From: Trametopsis cervina
Taxonomy: Eukaryota > Basidiomycota > Agaricomycetes > Polyporales > Irpicaceae
Reading direction: 5' to 3'
Assembly: GCA_022385755.1 (NCBI GenBank)
Contig: MU278358.1
Span: 263,133 to 327,132, forward strand
DNA length: 64,000 nt
Shown here: in pieces, positions 12,506 to 24,211 of the stretch
How positions within the stretch are numbered: the stretch's first letter is position 1
Layout of the letters: each line of letters begins with the position of its first letter
Made by a program: the position numbers and the translations under genes
The notes under the pieces: model-generated
The model's database searches: none
What the model saw: only the letters and a program-made list of their open reading frames with translations
What the model was told of the DNA's origin: nothing

Positions 12506-12728
12506 GAGTAGAATCGCAGGCGTCACGAAGCTCTGGTAGACATGCAGCGTTGGCAAGACGGTGGTGGTGCGGTGAAGAAGAGGGCGCAACAGCGAGGGCG
12601 AGCAAAGAGCTTCACCAGTCCTGGCATCATACTGTGCGCTCTCTCATGTGATTACCTGTTGCAAGGCCCGATCAATTCTGTGATCTCAGATCGCCTCTCG
12701 TCCTTTCAGCCATCATCTCGTTACATAG

Positions 12729-14866
12729 ATGGCAAACGAAGTAAATCCTGATATTAAAGTCAACCGTGACTTTCGCTTACGATTTCTGGCAGGATCGCTT
12801 GAGCCGACTCAGACAGCAGCTTGGACTTACCGAGTCTGATCTACCAGACGATGTGCGGTAGCATTCTATAATTATATGCACGGCTGCATGACTGTTCTTC
12901 ATTCCAGGATCTACCTGTGGTACTGAACAGCCTTCTCGTCTCCGCTACAAGAGATAAGGATCCCCGAAACACATTACAGGCTGTGAAAGACGCGTTGATC
13001 GCCACTGCACTCCTCCCAGAAATCGTCAGTAGCGTCTACTTTGTCAGCTCGTACGCTTAACGTCCTATAGGAAGTCTTCACATCTCTACCCATTCTACTG
13101 CCATGCGCTGATGACGCCGCAGACGACGTCCTTACCGCACTTGCAGAAGAATGCAGTGGAAAGGAAATGATTATCGCATTGCAGGAAGCCGTTGAGCGGT
13201 TGTCGAACAACCTCACATCTATAAGTGATGATGATGACGATGAAAGAACAGAATCTAACGGGCCAGAAGAGGCCGAGACATCGAGACAAGTTTTGCGACT
13301 GATCAAGCTATACACTAAAGGCACGACAACATCATAGGTTGCGGGACACCATCTCACGATATCATAGTTCTGCCCAGACTGTCGAAAGGAAAGAAGACCC
13401 CAGCCCAGATTATCTGCCCTCCAATAAGTCAGCTCGAAGGGTTACTATACGCTGTTGCCCCTACTTTTGCCGAAAAGGAGGTCAACGCATTAGTACAAGG
13501 AGTTACTGCTCTGATCGTTTCAGCGGCAGCCTGGGCAGGCACGGATGACGATGTCAAGGTAAGCATGGCCTCTATCAAAGAGACGACGCTGATAGCGAGC
13601 AGAACTTGCTGTATACCTTTGCAACTGCTACTCTGCAAGCTTGCGCCGATAAACTAGGGACAGACGTGGCGACTAGAGCATTCGAAGAACAGTTCCCGCG
13701 TCTCAGGATGTCGAACGCTGCATCTACGTCTGCGGAGCAGCAGACTCCAGTAACAGAGCTGAGCGTGAGTCACAGCTGCCAATGCTGAACGCATTAAGAG
13801 GCTCACGATATATATCACAGAACACGCTCCTCTCACTCGGCATCAATATACCTCCAAATCAACAACACAACGCCGTCGGAACACTGATCTTACTCGCATA
13901 CACCTATTCACCAGCCGTACCGTTATCTCTCACCACCCTCCAAGCCAACCTTCCTGCTCTCCTAGCCTCCTTCCAATCGGGCACGGCCGTCCCTTCCGCC
14001 CTCGCCCTCCTCATACGCACACTCGGACCACTCATCTCACAATCTCCGCGGCCCTCGATCCCAGAAGATCTCCTCGCCACGCTCACCTCGCTCCTCCCCT
14101 CCGTCGCGTCCCTGCACCCTGATCCCGCCCTACGGCACATCACATTCCGCGTGCTCTCCCTTATCCTCTCCCTCGCACCGCCCATCATCCGTCTGCACCT
14201 CCTCCGCGACCTCGTCTCGCCCGCACCTGCCGGCGAAGAAGGGCAGCCATGGGCTGGCGACGGCATGCAGGTAGCCAGTGTTGGCTTGGTGAAAGAGGCA
14301 GTACTGGAGGCGTTATCGCCCACTGCGCCGGGTGGGGCAAATAACGTTTTTGCGAGCACGATGTTCGTGCGTACGCTTGCGCCAGTTCTGTTCGTGGCTC
14401 GCCTGCCAGAGCCTTCGCAGAACCCCGAGACCGATCTAGAGGAATTCTTGGAGTCGCCAGAGCCGCTGAGGCTGGTGGAAGTGTTTGGACTCTATTTCAT
14501 CTTGGTGAAGAGAGACGTGCAAAACAAGGTGTGTGCAAATGCATTTTCCTCCCGAGAAGCCGTGATTGATCTAGCGGCTTGATGGTATTATAGACGGGGA
14601 TCCGTGAACCTGATGTAATAAACACGGTCCAGGCCAACCTTCTCCACCCTGTGAAGAAGAGACTGAGAGAATGGGATAACGGTAATATTCATGTTTACCA
14701 GTTATATCATCACGCAGCTATACTCACCTTCCCCTAACCAGTCACCCTTCAACACGACGATCACTCCAAGCTTCGACTCGACATCCTAGAAATATGGCTA
14801 ACCCGCATCGAAGAAGCCGTCCAGTCCGTGGAAGCCGAACGGGCGAATACAGGGGGTCAAATGTGA
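12729..14866 (+). CDS. Helical-repeat protein, possible YBP/ALF4/glomulin family
   Basis: A mostly helical, leucine-rich protein of roughly 560 residues. Exon 1 is tiny (ATG GCA AAC GAA), followed by an intron and RLSRLRQQLGLTESDLPDD. Later parts: VVLNSLLVSATRDKD, a Ser/Asp-rich acidic loop (SDDDDDERTES, about 13225), then alternating helices such as GTLILLAYTYSPAVPLSLTT and RLVEVFGLYFILVKRDVQNK. The last exon ends NTGGQM. The stretch RDVQNKTGIREPDVI, formed across the intron after 14528, recalls the YAP-binding/ALF4/glomulin proteins (formerly DUF1760), which include yeast Ybp1/Ybp2. That assignment is from memory of the family pattern and is tentative. It diverges from the ABCD transporter across 223 bases. 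Confidence 0.72.
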
Positions 14867-14943
14867 TTGTATTACAATTAGATTACATGTACTTTTTTGT
14901 TCTTCAAGATGTACCAATGGCCGCGCGAGCGTCCGTCTAGATT

Positions 14944-15864
14944 TCATTCCCTACGTACCCGTTCTACTAGCACGTCCTTCAGCCGTGCGAACAAGCCCTC
15001 GGTGAGCTGTATCACTCCGTCGGCCGTACATAGGCGGTACGAAGGCATTGGCTGGTACGTATCCGGGAGTATCTGGCGCAACAAGCCATGGTTATGATGT
15101 GTGGCCAACGTCAAGAATATTCATCCTCACCTTGCCCTCTTCAACACGCACAGATGCGATGATATCGTCCGGGTCGCCTATCCTGCCTAACGCGGGGACG
15201 TTCCGGGAGTCTAACCATTGCACGCAATGTTCAGTCGAAGTCCTTCAGAGCCACAAGAATCAAATGCGGCGCGCACCGTGTATATGCATCCACCCCTCCT
15301 GCGTCTGGATCGCACCATTTATCTGAATATCATCCACGCCGTCACGCAGCCCAGATTCCACCGCTTCGTGCAAGACATCCCTAAACTTTGCTATCCACCC
15401 CAACAACCCCGCCATAAATAAGGTTAGCGGCTGGGCGAACGGCTTCACACGGTCCACGTACGGTTCTCTTTAAAGTCATTCAGCCCCGCTTCGCCGCCTT
15501 CTAGCGCAGGCAGCCACCCGAGCACCGCATACGAGTCGACGCGTTTGGGCGCGTCGGGCAGGAAAGAGAGCGCAAAGACGGGCGTTGAGTCTTGCGGGTG
15601 GAAGAGGTGGTAGAACAGTTCCGGACGGTCTGGGTCGGCGAATGAGGTTTGGTGAGCTGAGGGCTCGGAGGAGTAGAATCTGTGTGTCCGTGCGAGGTGC
15701 TGACGGAGTACCGTTGGCGAAGGGAATGTGCTCAGCCGAGGGGTGCTGTAATGTCGAATCGAACTCGATATGGATCCAAGAGGTCGTGCAACCTGTACGA
15801 CACGTGTTCTACCTGAAAGCTGTGAGATCCTGCGCACAGTCGCGCCGTGGACGGTCCTGAGCAT
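14944..15864 (-). CDS. Conserved fungal mitochondrial protein of unknown function
   Basis: The ATG at 15864 opens MLRTVHGATVRRISQ, an Arg/Ser-rich, acid-free N-terminus typical of a mitochondrial targeting sequence, with a second basic stretch around HRFYSSEPS. The mature part reads LFYHLFHPQDSTPVFALSF, SYAVLGWLPAL, LNDFKEN, KFRDVLHEAVESGL and QTQEGWMHIHD. After further introns comes the last exon, ILPDTYQPMPSYRLCTADG. The stop is at 14944-14946. Three to four short introns are needed. The pattern matches a conserved fungal family I remember only as uncharacterised, so no activity is assigned. It ends 77 bases from the stop of the convergent upstream gene, so the two 3' UTRs probably overlap. 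Confidence 0.75.
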
Positions 15865-16218
15865 GATGGTTGAGTGTTTGGGAAATGAGCTCTGTCACTC
15901 GGCGTCAAAATTAAGCGTAGTGGATCGACGCTCGTCGGACCGAGCGCAGAACATCGACACAGTTGGGGATGGCTTCATGTTCATGACCTGACAGTGAGAA
16001 ATCACTGGTCTCATGGTCTCAGCTTCAGACAGCCACAGAAAATGTAGAACGGATGTCTATAACAATCCCCGCCATCTGACAATTACCACCAGAACGACCT
16101 ACACGACCCCAACCGCAATTATAGCAACACTACACGACAATGCACGAAAACAATTTCCATTTTAACGACGTAAAAGGGCATGAATCAATGGGAGGAAGAG
16201 AGAGAGGAAACACTACAT
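15865..16218. other. Intergenic between mitochondrial protein and desaturase genes
   Basis: These 354 bases hold the promoter of the gene to the left (minus strand) and the 3' UTR of the desaturase to the right. No gene or repeat was seen. Confidence 0.55.
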
Positions 16219-17946
16219 CTATCCGAGGAGGCCCTCGTCACCCGATACAGCCGTCGACGAGTTGTACGGAGACCCGGCGAGCTCGTTGTATTTCGCAATC
16301 CTGAGACGCTGAGCGGGCGGTATCAGCTTGTCATCGAGACCGTGTTGCATGCCGCCGTGGAGGATACCAACGCGCTTCATGGAGAGCAACTGTCATATCC
16401 ATCAAAATTAGCAAACTGGAAGGAAGCATGAATAGGGGCGGACAACTCACGTTGTGTGCAGCATTCGAGTGGTCATAAATACCACCGAAGAACGCCGTCG
16501 TAGCATCTTTACCGATGTACTTGACGAGCAGATGGCGACCACCAGGGTGCTCGTCCACAAAGTCGGATACGTCATGGATGTAACCAGCAATAACGATCAG
16601 GGGACGCTTGACGCTTTGCTCCTGGACTAGACATTGCAAAATGATCAGACGAGTCTATAATAAAGTTGTTTGTTGAAACTTACAACTCTCCCAGCTGATA
16701 ATCGGCAGGTCGGTCTCCTCAGGTGCCCATGTAAGTACGTCCTGGGTCTCCCGGAGCTTCTTGAGCTGCATGGTCAACTGGCCCTTCTTGACCTCATTTT
16801 CAGGGAAGACCTTCAGGTGCGTCGCAAGGCCGAAGAACGCAGCAACAGCGATGAACCACTTAGTCGGGTCATACTGGTACCACCTGATCGCGTTACGGTA
16901 GTCCATAGGGAACTGATGGTGGAAGTTGTGGTAACCCTCGCCAATGGTGGCCAGAGCGGTGATGAAGTGGTCACGGGGCGTGTGCTTGTCGTCAAAGGGG
17001 GTGTCACCGAGCCAGTGCGCGAGCGAGTTCACGCAGAAGGTCGACTGTCATCACAGAACGCGTTAATGAAGCGGAAATGGCGAGAAGATGAAAATATCAC
17101 GTACGTGGTGGACGAAGCACAGACGGGCAGCTCCAGCGTAGAAGAATCCGCCCTTCCAGTCACCCCAGCCAAGTCCAGCAACCGCCATGGGCAGAACGAG
17201 GCCAATACCAATGATGAGATGGATGTACCAGCGGTGCTGCCACCTCACGACCGGGTTCTTGCTCAAGTCACTGACATCAGCAACACCAATCTTGTAACGC
17301 GGCTTGAGGATCATCCAGCCGACGTGCGACCACCAGAAGCCCTTATGGGCGTTATAAGGGTCGAGCTCGGTGTCGGTGTAACGATGGTGCGCGCGGTGTC
17401 CTCGTGACCACCACTTGATAGAGCCCTCGACGGCGCCGGTTCCTGCAATCGCAAGGAAGTATTGGAGGGGCAGAGACGCGTTATATGCGCGGTGTGCCCA
17501 TAGCCGGTGGTAGCCAGCAGTAATGCCTGTTAGAAGAGCTCGCAGTCAGCTTATTGCTCCATGCGGTAGTATCGTGGCAGCCATTGAGGTGGCAACGCGC
17601 GCGTCGCGCCCCAACGGCCGCAGGAAACGAGAAAGTAGGACGTACCAAGACCGGTGATGAAGTAGTAGATGACACTCCAGACGGCGGTTTGCCAGTGAAG
17701 CTTGACGGTGAGGGCTCCGTAGAGCGCTAGGGAGGGCGTGATGGTGAGGACGAGGAAGCTGACCCATTGGATGTTTTGGAGCAGGTTGTTCATGGTGATA
17801 GGCGGAAGGGGTTTCTGGCTCTTGAGACTCCATGACACATAATTGTCGGGGAGGTCAATGTCAGCAGGAGTCTCCTCCTTTACAACTTTCTTTCTCGACT
17901 TCTCCAGGACGGGCGACGCCTGGCGCGTCTCTACGACGGAGGACAT
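16219..17946 (-). CDS. OLE1: Delta-9 acyl-CoA (stearoyl-CoA) desaturase with C-terminal cytochrome b5 domain
   Basis: An ER membrane enzyme that puts the delta-9 double bond into palmitoyl- and stearoyl-CoA. The start at 17946 gives [20 protein letters not shown]. The family boxes are all present: HRLWAH, HRAHH and HNFHH, the diiron ligand histidines. Hydrophobic spans include [18 protein letters not shown] and [18 protein letters not shown]. The C-terminal cytochrome b5 domain, characteristic of fungal OLE1, has [17 protein letters not shown] with haem His in HPGG and a second candidate His in DHSNAAHN. The protein ends SGDEGLLG (stop 16219). Introns follow FITGLG, LCFVHH, SWES and SNAAHN. 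Length is near 450 residues, as expected. A TATA box lies about 105 bases upstream of the ATG. Confidence 0.95.
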
Positions 17947-18051
17947 GACGGGAGAGAGACAGAGACGGAGAGAAGGAAAGAAAGGAAAGAAACGGAAACG
18001 GTGGTGAGCAGGGAGGTGGAGGCCGGCTTCAGCGCAATTAGCGAGGCGGAT

Positions 18052-18058
18052 TTATATA
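18052..18058 (-). promoter_or_regulatory. TATA box of the delta-9 desaturase gene
   Basis: TATATAA on the minus strand, about 105 bases before the desaturase ATG at 17946, inside a GC-richer leader. The spacing suits a strongly expressed metabolic gene with a 5' UTR of roughly 70 bases. Confidence 0.55.
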
Positions 18059-20224
18059 CGGACCTGTTTTCGCCAGAAAGTAGGCATCTGTTGGGGATTC
18101 TGCCCACTGGCGTGTGGCGCCCGACCACGGGGCTCCCGAAGCCCAGCTCCTGCGCGCCTAACACTTTTAACTCCCCACCGAATCTTTCGCTGCGCCTCGG
18201 TGCGCCTGGTGTTCCTCGCAGCATATTTCGCTTCCACCGACGTGGAGGAATGGGCCCATTCCACGTCCAAACGCTCTCTAGGTGCTGTAGACTTGGAGGC
18301 TGCTGTGCCCTGTGTCGAGCAGGCGAGGTCACGTGGATTTGATTTCGTTGGGGATGGGTCCGGCTGTTGCCGAGGCATGATGACGCGCCAAGTAATTCCA
18401 ATATCGTCCTCAAATTCGCCGGTTACTGCTGCACCTTGGCCCGTTATATGTGGTGTAAGCCGTCATGATCAGTGTAACAGGCACTAACAACAGTTTACTG
18501 CCTCAACTATACAGTACAGTAATCATCGCATAATATGGTTGGTATCATACAGGCTCGGCACCACACGCGATGTGTGGCGGGCGGTCTTACGAAACCATCC
18601 GGGAGATGATCTACATTGCGTTCTGCGCCGCGCCACTCCCGTCGAACGGGACTGAGCGTTGGTGTCTGTGATATAGGTGCAGCTCCGGATTACGCACTAT
18701 TTCCTGGGAGTGGATACACCGTTGGGGCTTTTTGGAGAGCTGGGGTTTTAGGCGCAGTCACAGCTTTTGTCGTCTGGGAGATCATGATACCCCGGAACAA
18801 ATGGGAACAGCAGTGCAGCAGCACTTCGTCCATACTGTACTGTACTGTAGCATCGCGTGCCCCTATATTTGCGCAGTATGAACGACACGTCGACGGTCCT
18901 GCGATCGCGCAGAAGTGCATCGAATGTACGCGATCGCCCGTGAATGCTCGTGCAAATATGCTGTCCGCAGAGGAATTCAGCGGTCGGGGAGCGGGTGGGC
19001 TATCAGTGGCGGATCGGATGCAAGGGCAGAAGAACGGCAGGAGAGGACTGAGCGCGAGCAGGGGCGTGAGTCTGACAGATAATCATAGTTCTCTGCCGCT
19101 ATGAATGAAGGGATGTTGCGTGCTCACAAGACTCCTTATTCCAAGCGCGGATACCTGAGGCCGTGAAGGACAGAATCGCAATATGACGGTTGTGCATACG
19201 AACAGACAGCGAACTTCACCCATCATTTGTTCCTCGACTTCTGAATTAACCGAAGTGAGGATGAACAGCAGAATAAACGCACGATCAGCCAGAGCTTCAA
19301 CGCTTTGGGGAACATAAAAACTAGGCACCTCGTCATCCGCGCAAGATTGACGCTACTACGACACTTGCTGACTGTATCCCGGTGCTGTGATAGGACACAG
19401 TTGCCGCTGCCACAAATTGCATGAAATGAAAGATACGTACTTACAGTGCTTGTTACCAGGCACGTCGCAGCACCAGGAAGTTGGTTAACGAGCAGCTATT
19501 AAGCAACAGAGGCATACGGGCTATGCAGAACTCATTTCACATATCCATATCGTTGTCAGTTCGGGTTTCAACTCGAAGATTGGCCTTGTTCGCTCGGATA
19601 GTGAATTGGTGAACATGGTGTCATTGCGGTACGACGAACCCCTATCATTTGGAATCACAACTTATCGATTGCGTCTGGCAGGGATGTCAACTCGAGAGCA
19701 GTTCTTTGATAAGAAGGGATGCAAGGGGATCACAGCGGTCATAGTATACCAAACCGAAGCCGAAGCACTTCACTGGGGAGGGTCACGAGCCACGTGATCG
19801 TGACCAGTCGTAAACGCGTCGCGCTTCCCACAAGTGCTCCTACTATCTCTGCATATCCATGTCTTCTAACATATCATTTCTAAAACAAGCTCTAGGCTGG
19901 AAGCATGCTACTTACACTATTCTGTAACGACATGATGACCGTGCTAAAATCTACACTCTACCACTATAGGGGCAAAAGGCGGTCAGCCACTTCAGAGCGC
20001 AGGAATGACCCGGGTGTACCAGTCTGCCATATGCGCTATTCTAGGCCATCCAATATCCTCTCGTAACGAGCTGCAGAAGTGGAGGCTGACTTGATGTCTG
20101 ACAGCACACGAAGCAGTCCTCTACGGAGTTCGATCGCGTCCAGGCCCAGAGCGGCTGACCGACGCCATCGCTGCACAAGCACATTCGCACGTCAGCCTCT
20201 CCCCTGTCCATCTCGCACTTATGG

Positions 20225-20330
20225 TCATCCCCTAGCCCTCTCTCTCTCCTTCACTCTCTTGCTTTACTCTCTCGCTCTCTTGTCTCAGTCGCTCACCCGC
20301 ACACTCACTCGTCAACCACACTCCTTAGCA
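20225..20330 (+). promoter_or_regulatory. CT-rich tract, probable core promoter of the membrane protein gene
   Basis: Repeated CTCTCT and CTTTCACTCT-like runs on the + strand, ending just before the ATG at 20346. Pyrimidine-rich tracts ahead of start codons are common around transcription start sites of well-expressed filamentous fungal genes. Function is inferred from position and composition only. Confidence 0.45.
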
Positions 20331-20345
20331 CCCCCAACAACAACA

Positions 20346-21299
20346 ATGCCAGGCCTCCACCTCCACACCTCCGTCGCCGTCCTCTCCTCCATCGCCGCCC
20401 CAACTGCAATGCCCGCGCCCCCCAACATGAAGCGCGACACCTCCCAACTCCTCCCCGCCCCCGCCCCGGGCATCTCCACCACCTCCTCCTCCGCGCGCAC
20501 AGACCCGCTCGACGGCTCCCTCGGACTCTTCCTCGTCATGATCGGCCTCATCATGCTCTTCGTCCTCGCCGTCGCCATCTTCTTCTGGCGCGTACACCTG
20601 CACCGACGCGCGCGCATCATCGCGCAGGATACCGAGCGCACAGTCCCGCTCCCGACGCTCCTGTACGGCGCGTCCGAGCCCCGCGCGAGCCGCACGAGTC
20701 TCAAGCTCAAGCTCCCGCCCAGCCTGCGCGTCCGCTCGCCCGTCAAGAACAAGCTCAAGTTCTTCATCCTCAAGTCTACGACCGTCGAAGCTGCGCCTGA
20801 CGTCGCGCAGCGTAACAGGATCTCGGTCGGCCCGCCGGTGTTGCCCAGGATCGTCGTCTCGCAGTGCTCGCCCGTCATACCCAGCCGTAACCCCTTCGAA
20901 GCTCCTGCCGCGCCTTCGACTGCTCGTACTGGCGGCAAGACCTCTCGCTCGTCCTCGTCGTCTACTAGCTCTCTGTCCTCGAACGCGTCCGAGACTCTGC
21001 ACGTCCCAGGCGCAGCCCGTCAGCCGCTCGTCTCGTTCGCCAGCAGCAAGAACGCGAAGCGGGCGTCGTCAGCCGGCGCGAAGGGCAAAGGCAAGGGCTT
21101 CATGCGCTCCAACTCGCGCGCAGGCAAGGAGAACGCGCCGCCGCGCAGTCTGCTGATGTACGATATGTCTCAGGTGGACGCGAAAGGGTGCGTAGACCAC
21201 CGAGCGGGTGTTCGTGTCGGGGGGAGTGCTGACGCAGATGCGGTTTATAGACGTCCGGCGCGTGTGGCTTTGGGCCCATTTGCTCATAAACTTGTTTGA
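20346..21299 (+). CDS. Single-pass membrane protein with Ser-rich basic cytoplasmic tail
   Basis: No family recognised. The ATG at 20346 sits in CAACAATGCC, a good fungal context, and an upstream in-frame extension lies in the CT-rich leader. The first 60 residues are Pro/Thr/Ser/Ala-rich. One transmembrane helix follows (LFLVMIGLIMLFVLAVAIFF), then a stop-transfer cluster WRVHLHRRAR, which suggests N-out, C-in topology. The tail is basic and Ser-rich with KNPF-like motifs, an RSSSSSTSSLSS run and KENAPPRSL. Codon use is strongly C/G-ending. A 63-base stretch (21188-21250, GTGCGT...TTATAG) looks like an intron, but it is a multiple of three and has no stop, so spliced and unspliced forms share the same end GPFAHKLV. 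Confidence 0.72.
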   Translation: MPGLHLHTSVAVLSSIAAPTAMPAPPNMKRDTSQLLPAPAPGISTTSSSARTDPLDGSLGLFLVMIGLIMLFVLAVAIFFWRVHLHRRARIIAQDTERTVPLPTLLYGASEPRASRTSLKLKLPPSLRVRSPVKNKLKFFILKSTTVEAAPDVAQRNRISVGPPVLPRIVVSQCSPVIPSRNPFEAPAAPSTARTGGKTSRSSSSSTSSLSSNASETLHVPGAARQPLVSFASSKNAKRASSAGAKGKGKGFMRSNSRAGKENAPPRSLLMYDMSQVDAKGCVDHRAGVRVGGSADADAVYRRPARVALGPFAHKLV

Positions 21300-21795
21300 T
21301 ACCATTCCTGCGATATCTTGACCCCTCATCCATCTTCTGTAGCCTTACTGTGTACGTCCATCCGTGTCCAACCCAATGTCAGCCTCCATATAATATGAGT
21401 GATCGTAAGCGTCGTCAGACAGCCCATGATGTGGCGCATACACCGCACTTGCATAAAAAGCGGGATACATATCTGCCAAGGTATACAACCAGCGCACATA
21501 TCCACCCCCAACAGTCACACACACACGGTTTCACAAACAAACATAATATACATATCCAGCACATCCATCCAAACAATCGTAGTGCACAAACAAGTTTGAA
21601 GCGTATGTAAGTAAGTAAAAGTAAAAGAAGTAGATGCACATTAAATCAACAACATATATCAATCTCATCTCGTAAACAATCCAACACGAACACGAAACGC
21701 GCACAGAGACAGCGACACCCGAAAGCGCCGTTCAGAGGGCTGCGGTGCGGAAAAAAAAAAAGAGGGTGTAGGAGAATCTATGGGGCGGGCTGTGT
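21300..21795. other. Convergent intergenic region
   Basis: About 500 bases between two converging genes. AT-rich, with several short CA-rich runs (near 21515-21600) and a 13-A run near 21750, as expected of 3' UTRs. No gene seen. Confidence 0.55.
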
Positions 21796-24211
21796 TCAGG
21801 AGACGAGCTTACTGTCTTGGAGCTGCTTCCGGATGATCGTGTCCTGCACGTCTGCTAGGATCATCGATGTCGCCTTCGGGTCCTACACAGCAGGGTCAAT
21901 TTGTGATAAACTTTGTGGATAGGATATGGAAAGACGCACGGTGACGGTGGTGAAGTGGCAGTAGAACGTGCGCGGCACGCGCGAGTTCTCCTTGTGTATC
22001 TGCTGGAACTTGCGTTTCAGGTCTACACCACCCATCAGCCTCCATTACCCACACCACATCACGAAATAGCACGGAAACTCACATGCAGCAGCATTATCAT
22101 AATCATTCGGACGACTCCCATACGACACGATATACCGCCCAAACTCGATGCCCGCGTTCAGTTTCGTCTTGAGGATGTCGATCTTGTTCAGGAAGAGCAC
22201 GAGGTTCGTCTTTGCGAGGAGCGGGTTCGAGACGATGGACTTCCAGAGCAGGATGCTGTCCTCCTGTTGCGATTCGTGAATGAGTGTAAATAATGGGTGA
22301 GGAGGGAAGGGACTGACGAGTCGGTTGACCATGGGGTCTTCCTCGAGCACTTGGTCGAAGCAGCTTATGGGCGCGAGGAAGAGGATGGCACTGCGGTGAT
22401 GAAGTTAGTGGATGTATGTATGTGCGGATGACAGCGGGGAGTTTACTCCATATCATCGAAGAACGGTGCCCAGGCAGCTACCAGTCAATACACGTGAGTT
22501 GACGCCAATACCTAGGGAGTAGACTACGCACCTCTCTACAACACACCAACCAATCATCAGCACCACACCCACACAACCCCGAAAAAAGCAGCAAAGCAAA
22601 GCACGCACCAAAGACCGATGCCCCCCAACATCATACACCCTCCACTCCCTCGTCGACGACCCAAAACCTGCATATTCTTCCGTGTGAACCTATCTTGAGA
22701 CCGCCAACACACAGACCGCGAGAGAGGCGACCCACCGTCTTTGACCTGGAACCTGTATTCTGATACTCCGAGCGTTTTGAGGCGGGCGCGTAGGACGTCG
22801 TCTGTGTCGATGCAATGCAATGCATGAGCAAGGGATGAGGGTGAGGGGGATGAGGGGATGGAGGGGGAGGGGGAGGGGGGACATACCGTCTGTGGGGACG
22901 TATCGCGCGGATGCGATTCGCTCCAGGGAGTCGAGGAAACTGAAAAGACGGTTAGCCAGAAGAGGGGCGGAGGGGAGTGAAGGAGACGCACAAGCCGGGC
23001 ATGTCTTGCAATCGCAGCTTCTCGAATTCTAACACCTTCTGTACCGTCGGGTCCTCCCAGAGCTGTATCATGTCCTCCTTACACGCATGAATAATCTTAC
23101 CAGGGTCCTATGGTCATCCAATCCTCCAAAATCAGCACCCACACCCACCCATAAAAACACCAAGCCCGGACACTCACATTCGGGTCATCAAAGTTGATAC
23201 TATCCGAATCATAGCTCGCCCGGCCGCCCACAAGCCTCGAGAACATATTCTTCCACGCAAACTGCGTATTCACCGCCACCTCCCTCTCCTTCATCGCGCC
23301 CTCACCCATACCCACACCCACACCCGCATTCGCAAGGTTCGCCAGGCGCGTCGCCTCATGTTCTCCCGAGCCCGCCGACGTCAGTTTCCGAATGAGCACC
23401 TCCTCGACCTGCAGGAGCGGCAGGAGCCGCATGCGCAGTTTGAGGTGCTCGGACGTCAGCCGCGGGACGTTCTCGGGCACCTCGGGCGGGGTCGAGGGGC
23501 CCGAGCCCGGGCGTGAGCCGGGCAGGGACGAGGAGATCGGCGAGGGGGTGGACGGGTTTTGCAGGGCGTGCACGTCTGCGACGGCTTCGAGGATGAGACG
23601 GATGGAGCGCACGACGTTCAGCAGGATTACGGCGCGCCAGGATGCGCGCTCGGCGCGGAATGCCTATAGGTGGGAGAAGGCGGTGGTGGTGAGTATCGGT
23701 GTTTTGGGTGTGGGGGTCTCACGTGATCGGCATGGGGAAGTGCTGGCAGTTTATGGAGACGCACCTTCTGGGAATGGAGAAGTTGGAAATCTAAGGTTCC
23801 GTTGGGTTGCTGTTGAGTGATTGCGGGGAGAGATGATGGTGTGTACTGTAAAACTCACTCTTTAGCGTGGTTGATTTCCCTACGTCCCGAATGTCAGCTG
23901 CGTTTGATGGACCGCCGGATGTGAGTTGCACTCACCGGACTCGCTCTGACCTGTCCAGCGCACACGCCGTCGTCAGCATCACACGGGGGGCGCACAGCTG
24001 ACGCAGCGGCGGGCTCACCGAGTAGCAGCACTTTTATCGGTCTCTGCCCCTTCTTCTCCGCTCTCTGCTGCTCGCGAATCTCCTCGTCAATGGCGTCCGA
24101 GATGCGCTTCGCCTCCTGTTCAGCCTTTATACGGGCCTCCCTGTCCGCCGGGGACTCGTTTGGCGGCGGTGCAAAGACACGGCTGAGGGGGTCGTCGTCG
24201 CGGCCTGTCAT
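21796..24211 (-). CDS. Heterotrimeric G-protein alpha subunit, divergent long-insert type
   Basis: A GTP-binding signalling subunit. The ATG at 24211 opens MTGRDDDPLSRVFAPPPNE, lacking the N-terminal MGxxxS myristoylation motif. Introns split the P-loop, which reads LLLGQSESGKSTTLK after joining. Then come KDFQLLHSQKAFRAERASWR, a Pro/Ser/Gly-rich insert in the helical domain (about 23500-23580), DDVLRARLKTLG (switch I with the arginine kept), VYDVGGHRSL (switch II), FFDDMDAILFLAPISCFDQ, LFLNKIDIL (NKxD kept) and HFTTVTD in place of TCATD. The stop is at 21796. The usual switch II glutamine is histidine here. One exon is only 4 nt. The divergent Agaricomycete G-alpha class is known to share VGGHRS; receptor coupling is unknown. 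Confidence 0.9.
22532..22535 (-). other. Predicted 4-nt microexon in the G-alpha gene
   Basis: Between YDVGGHRSL (donor GTGCGT at 22608) and the exon beginning CTGCCTGGGCACC at 22477, direct joining breaks the frame. Including AGAG, flanked by TAG on one side and GTGCGT on the other, gives RSL-RAAWAPFFDDM, which matches the expected switch II helix. The two introns are 73 and 54 nt. Confidence 0.6.

Larger units (their letters stand above)
17947..20345. other. Long intergenic region upstream of the desaturase
   Basis: About 2.4 kb without a supportable gene. The part near 17950-18450 is the desaturase promoter. The remainder has only short open frames with no conserved motif and no splice pattern. 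The last 120 bases are a pyrimidine-rich tract listed separately. Confidence 0.6.

Noticed and set aside
18616..19104. 162-codon + frame upstream of the desaturase
   Set aside because: No motif, irregular composition, no splice context.
20312..21002. Two long minus-strand frames over the membrane protein gene
   Set aside because: Antisense shadows of a strongly GC-ending codon pattern.
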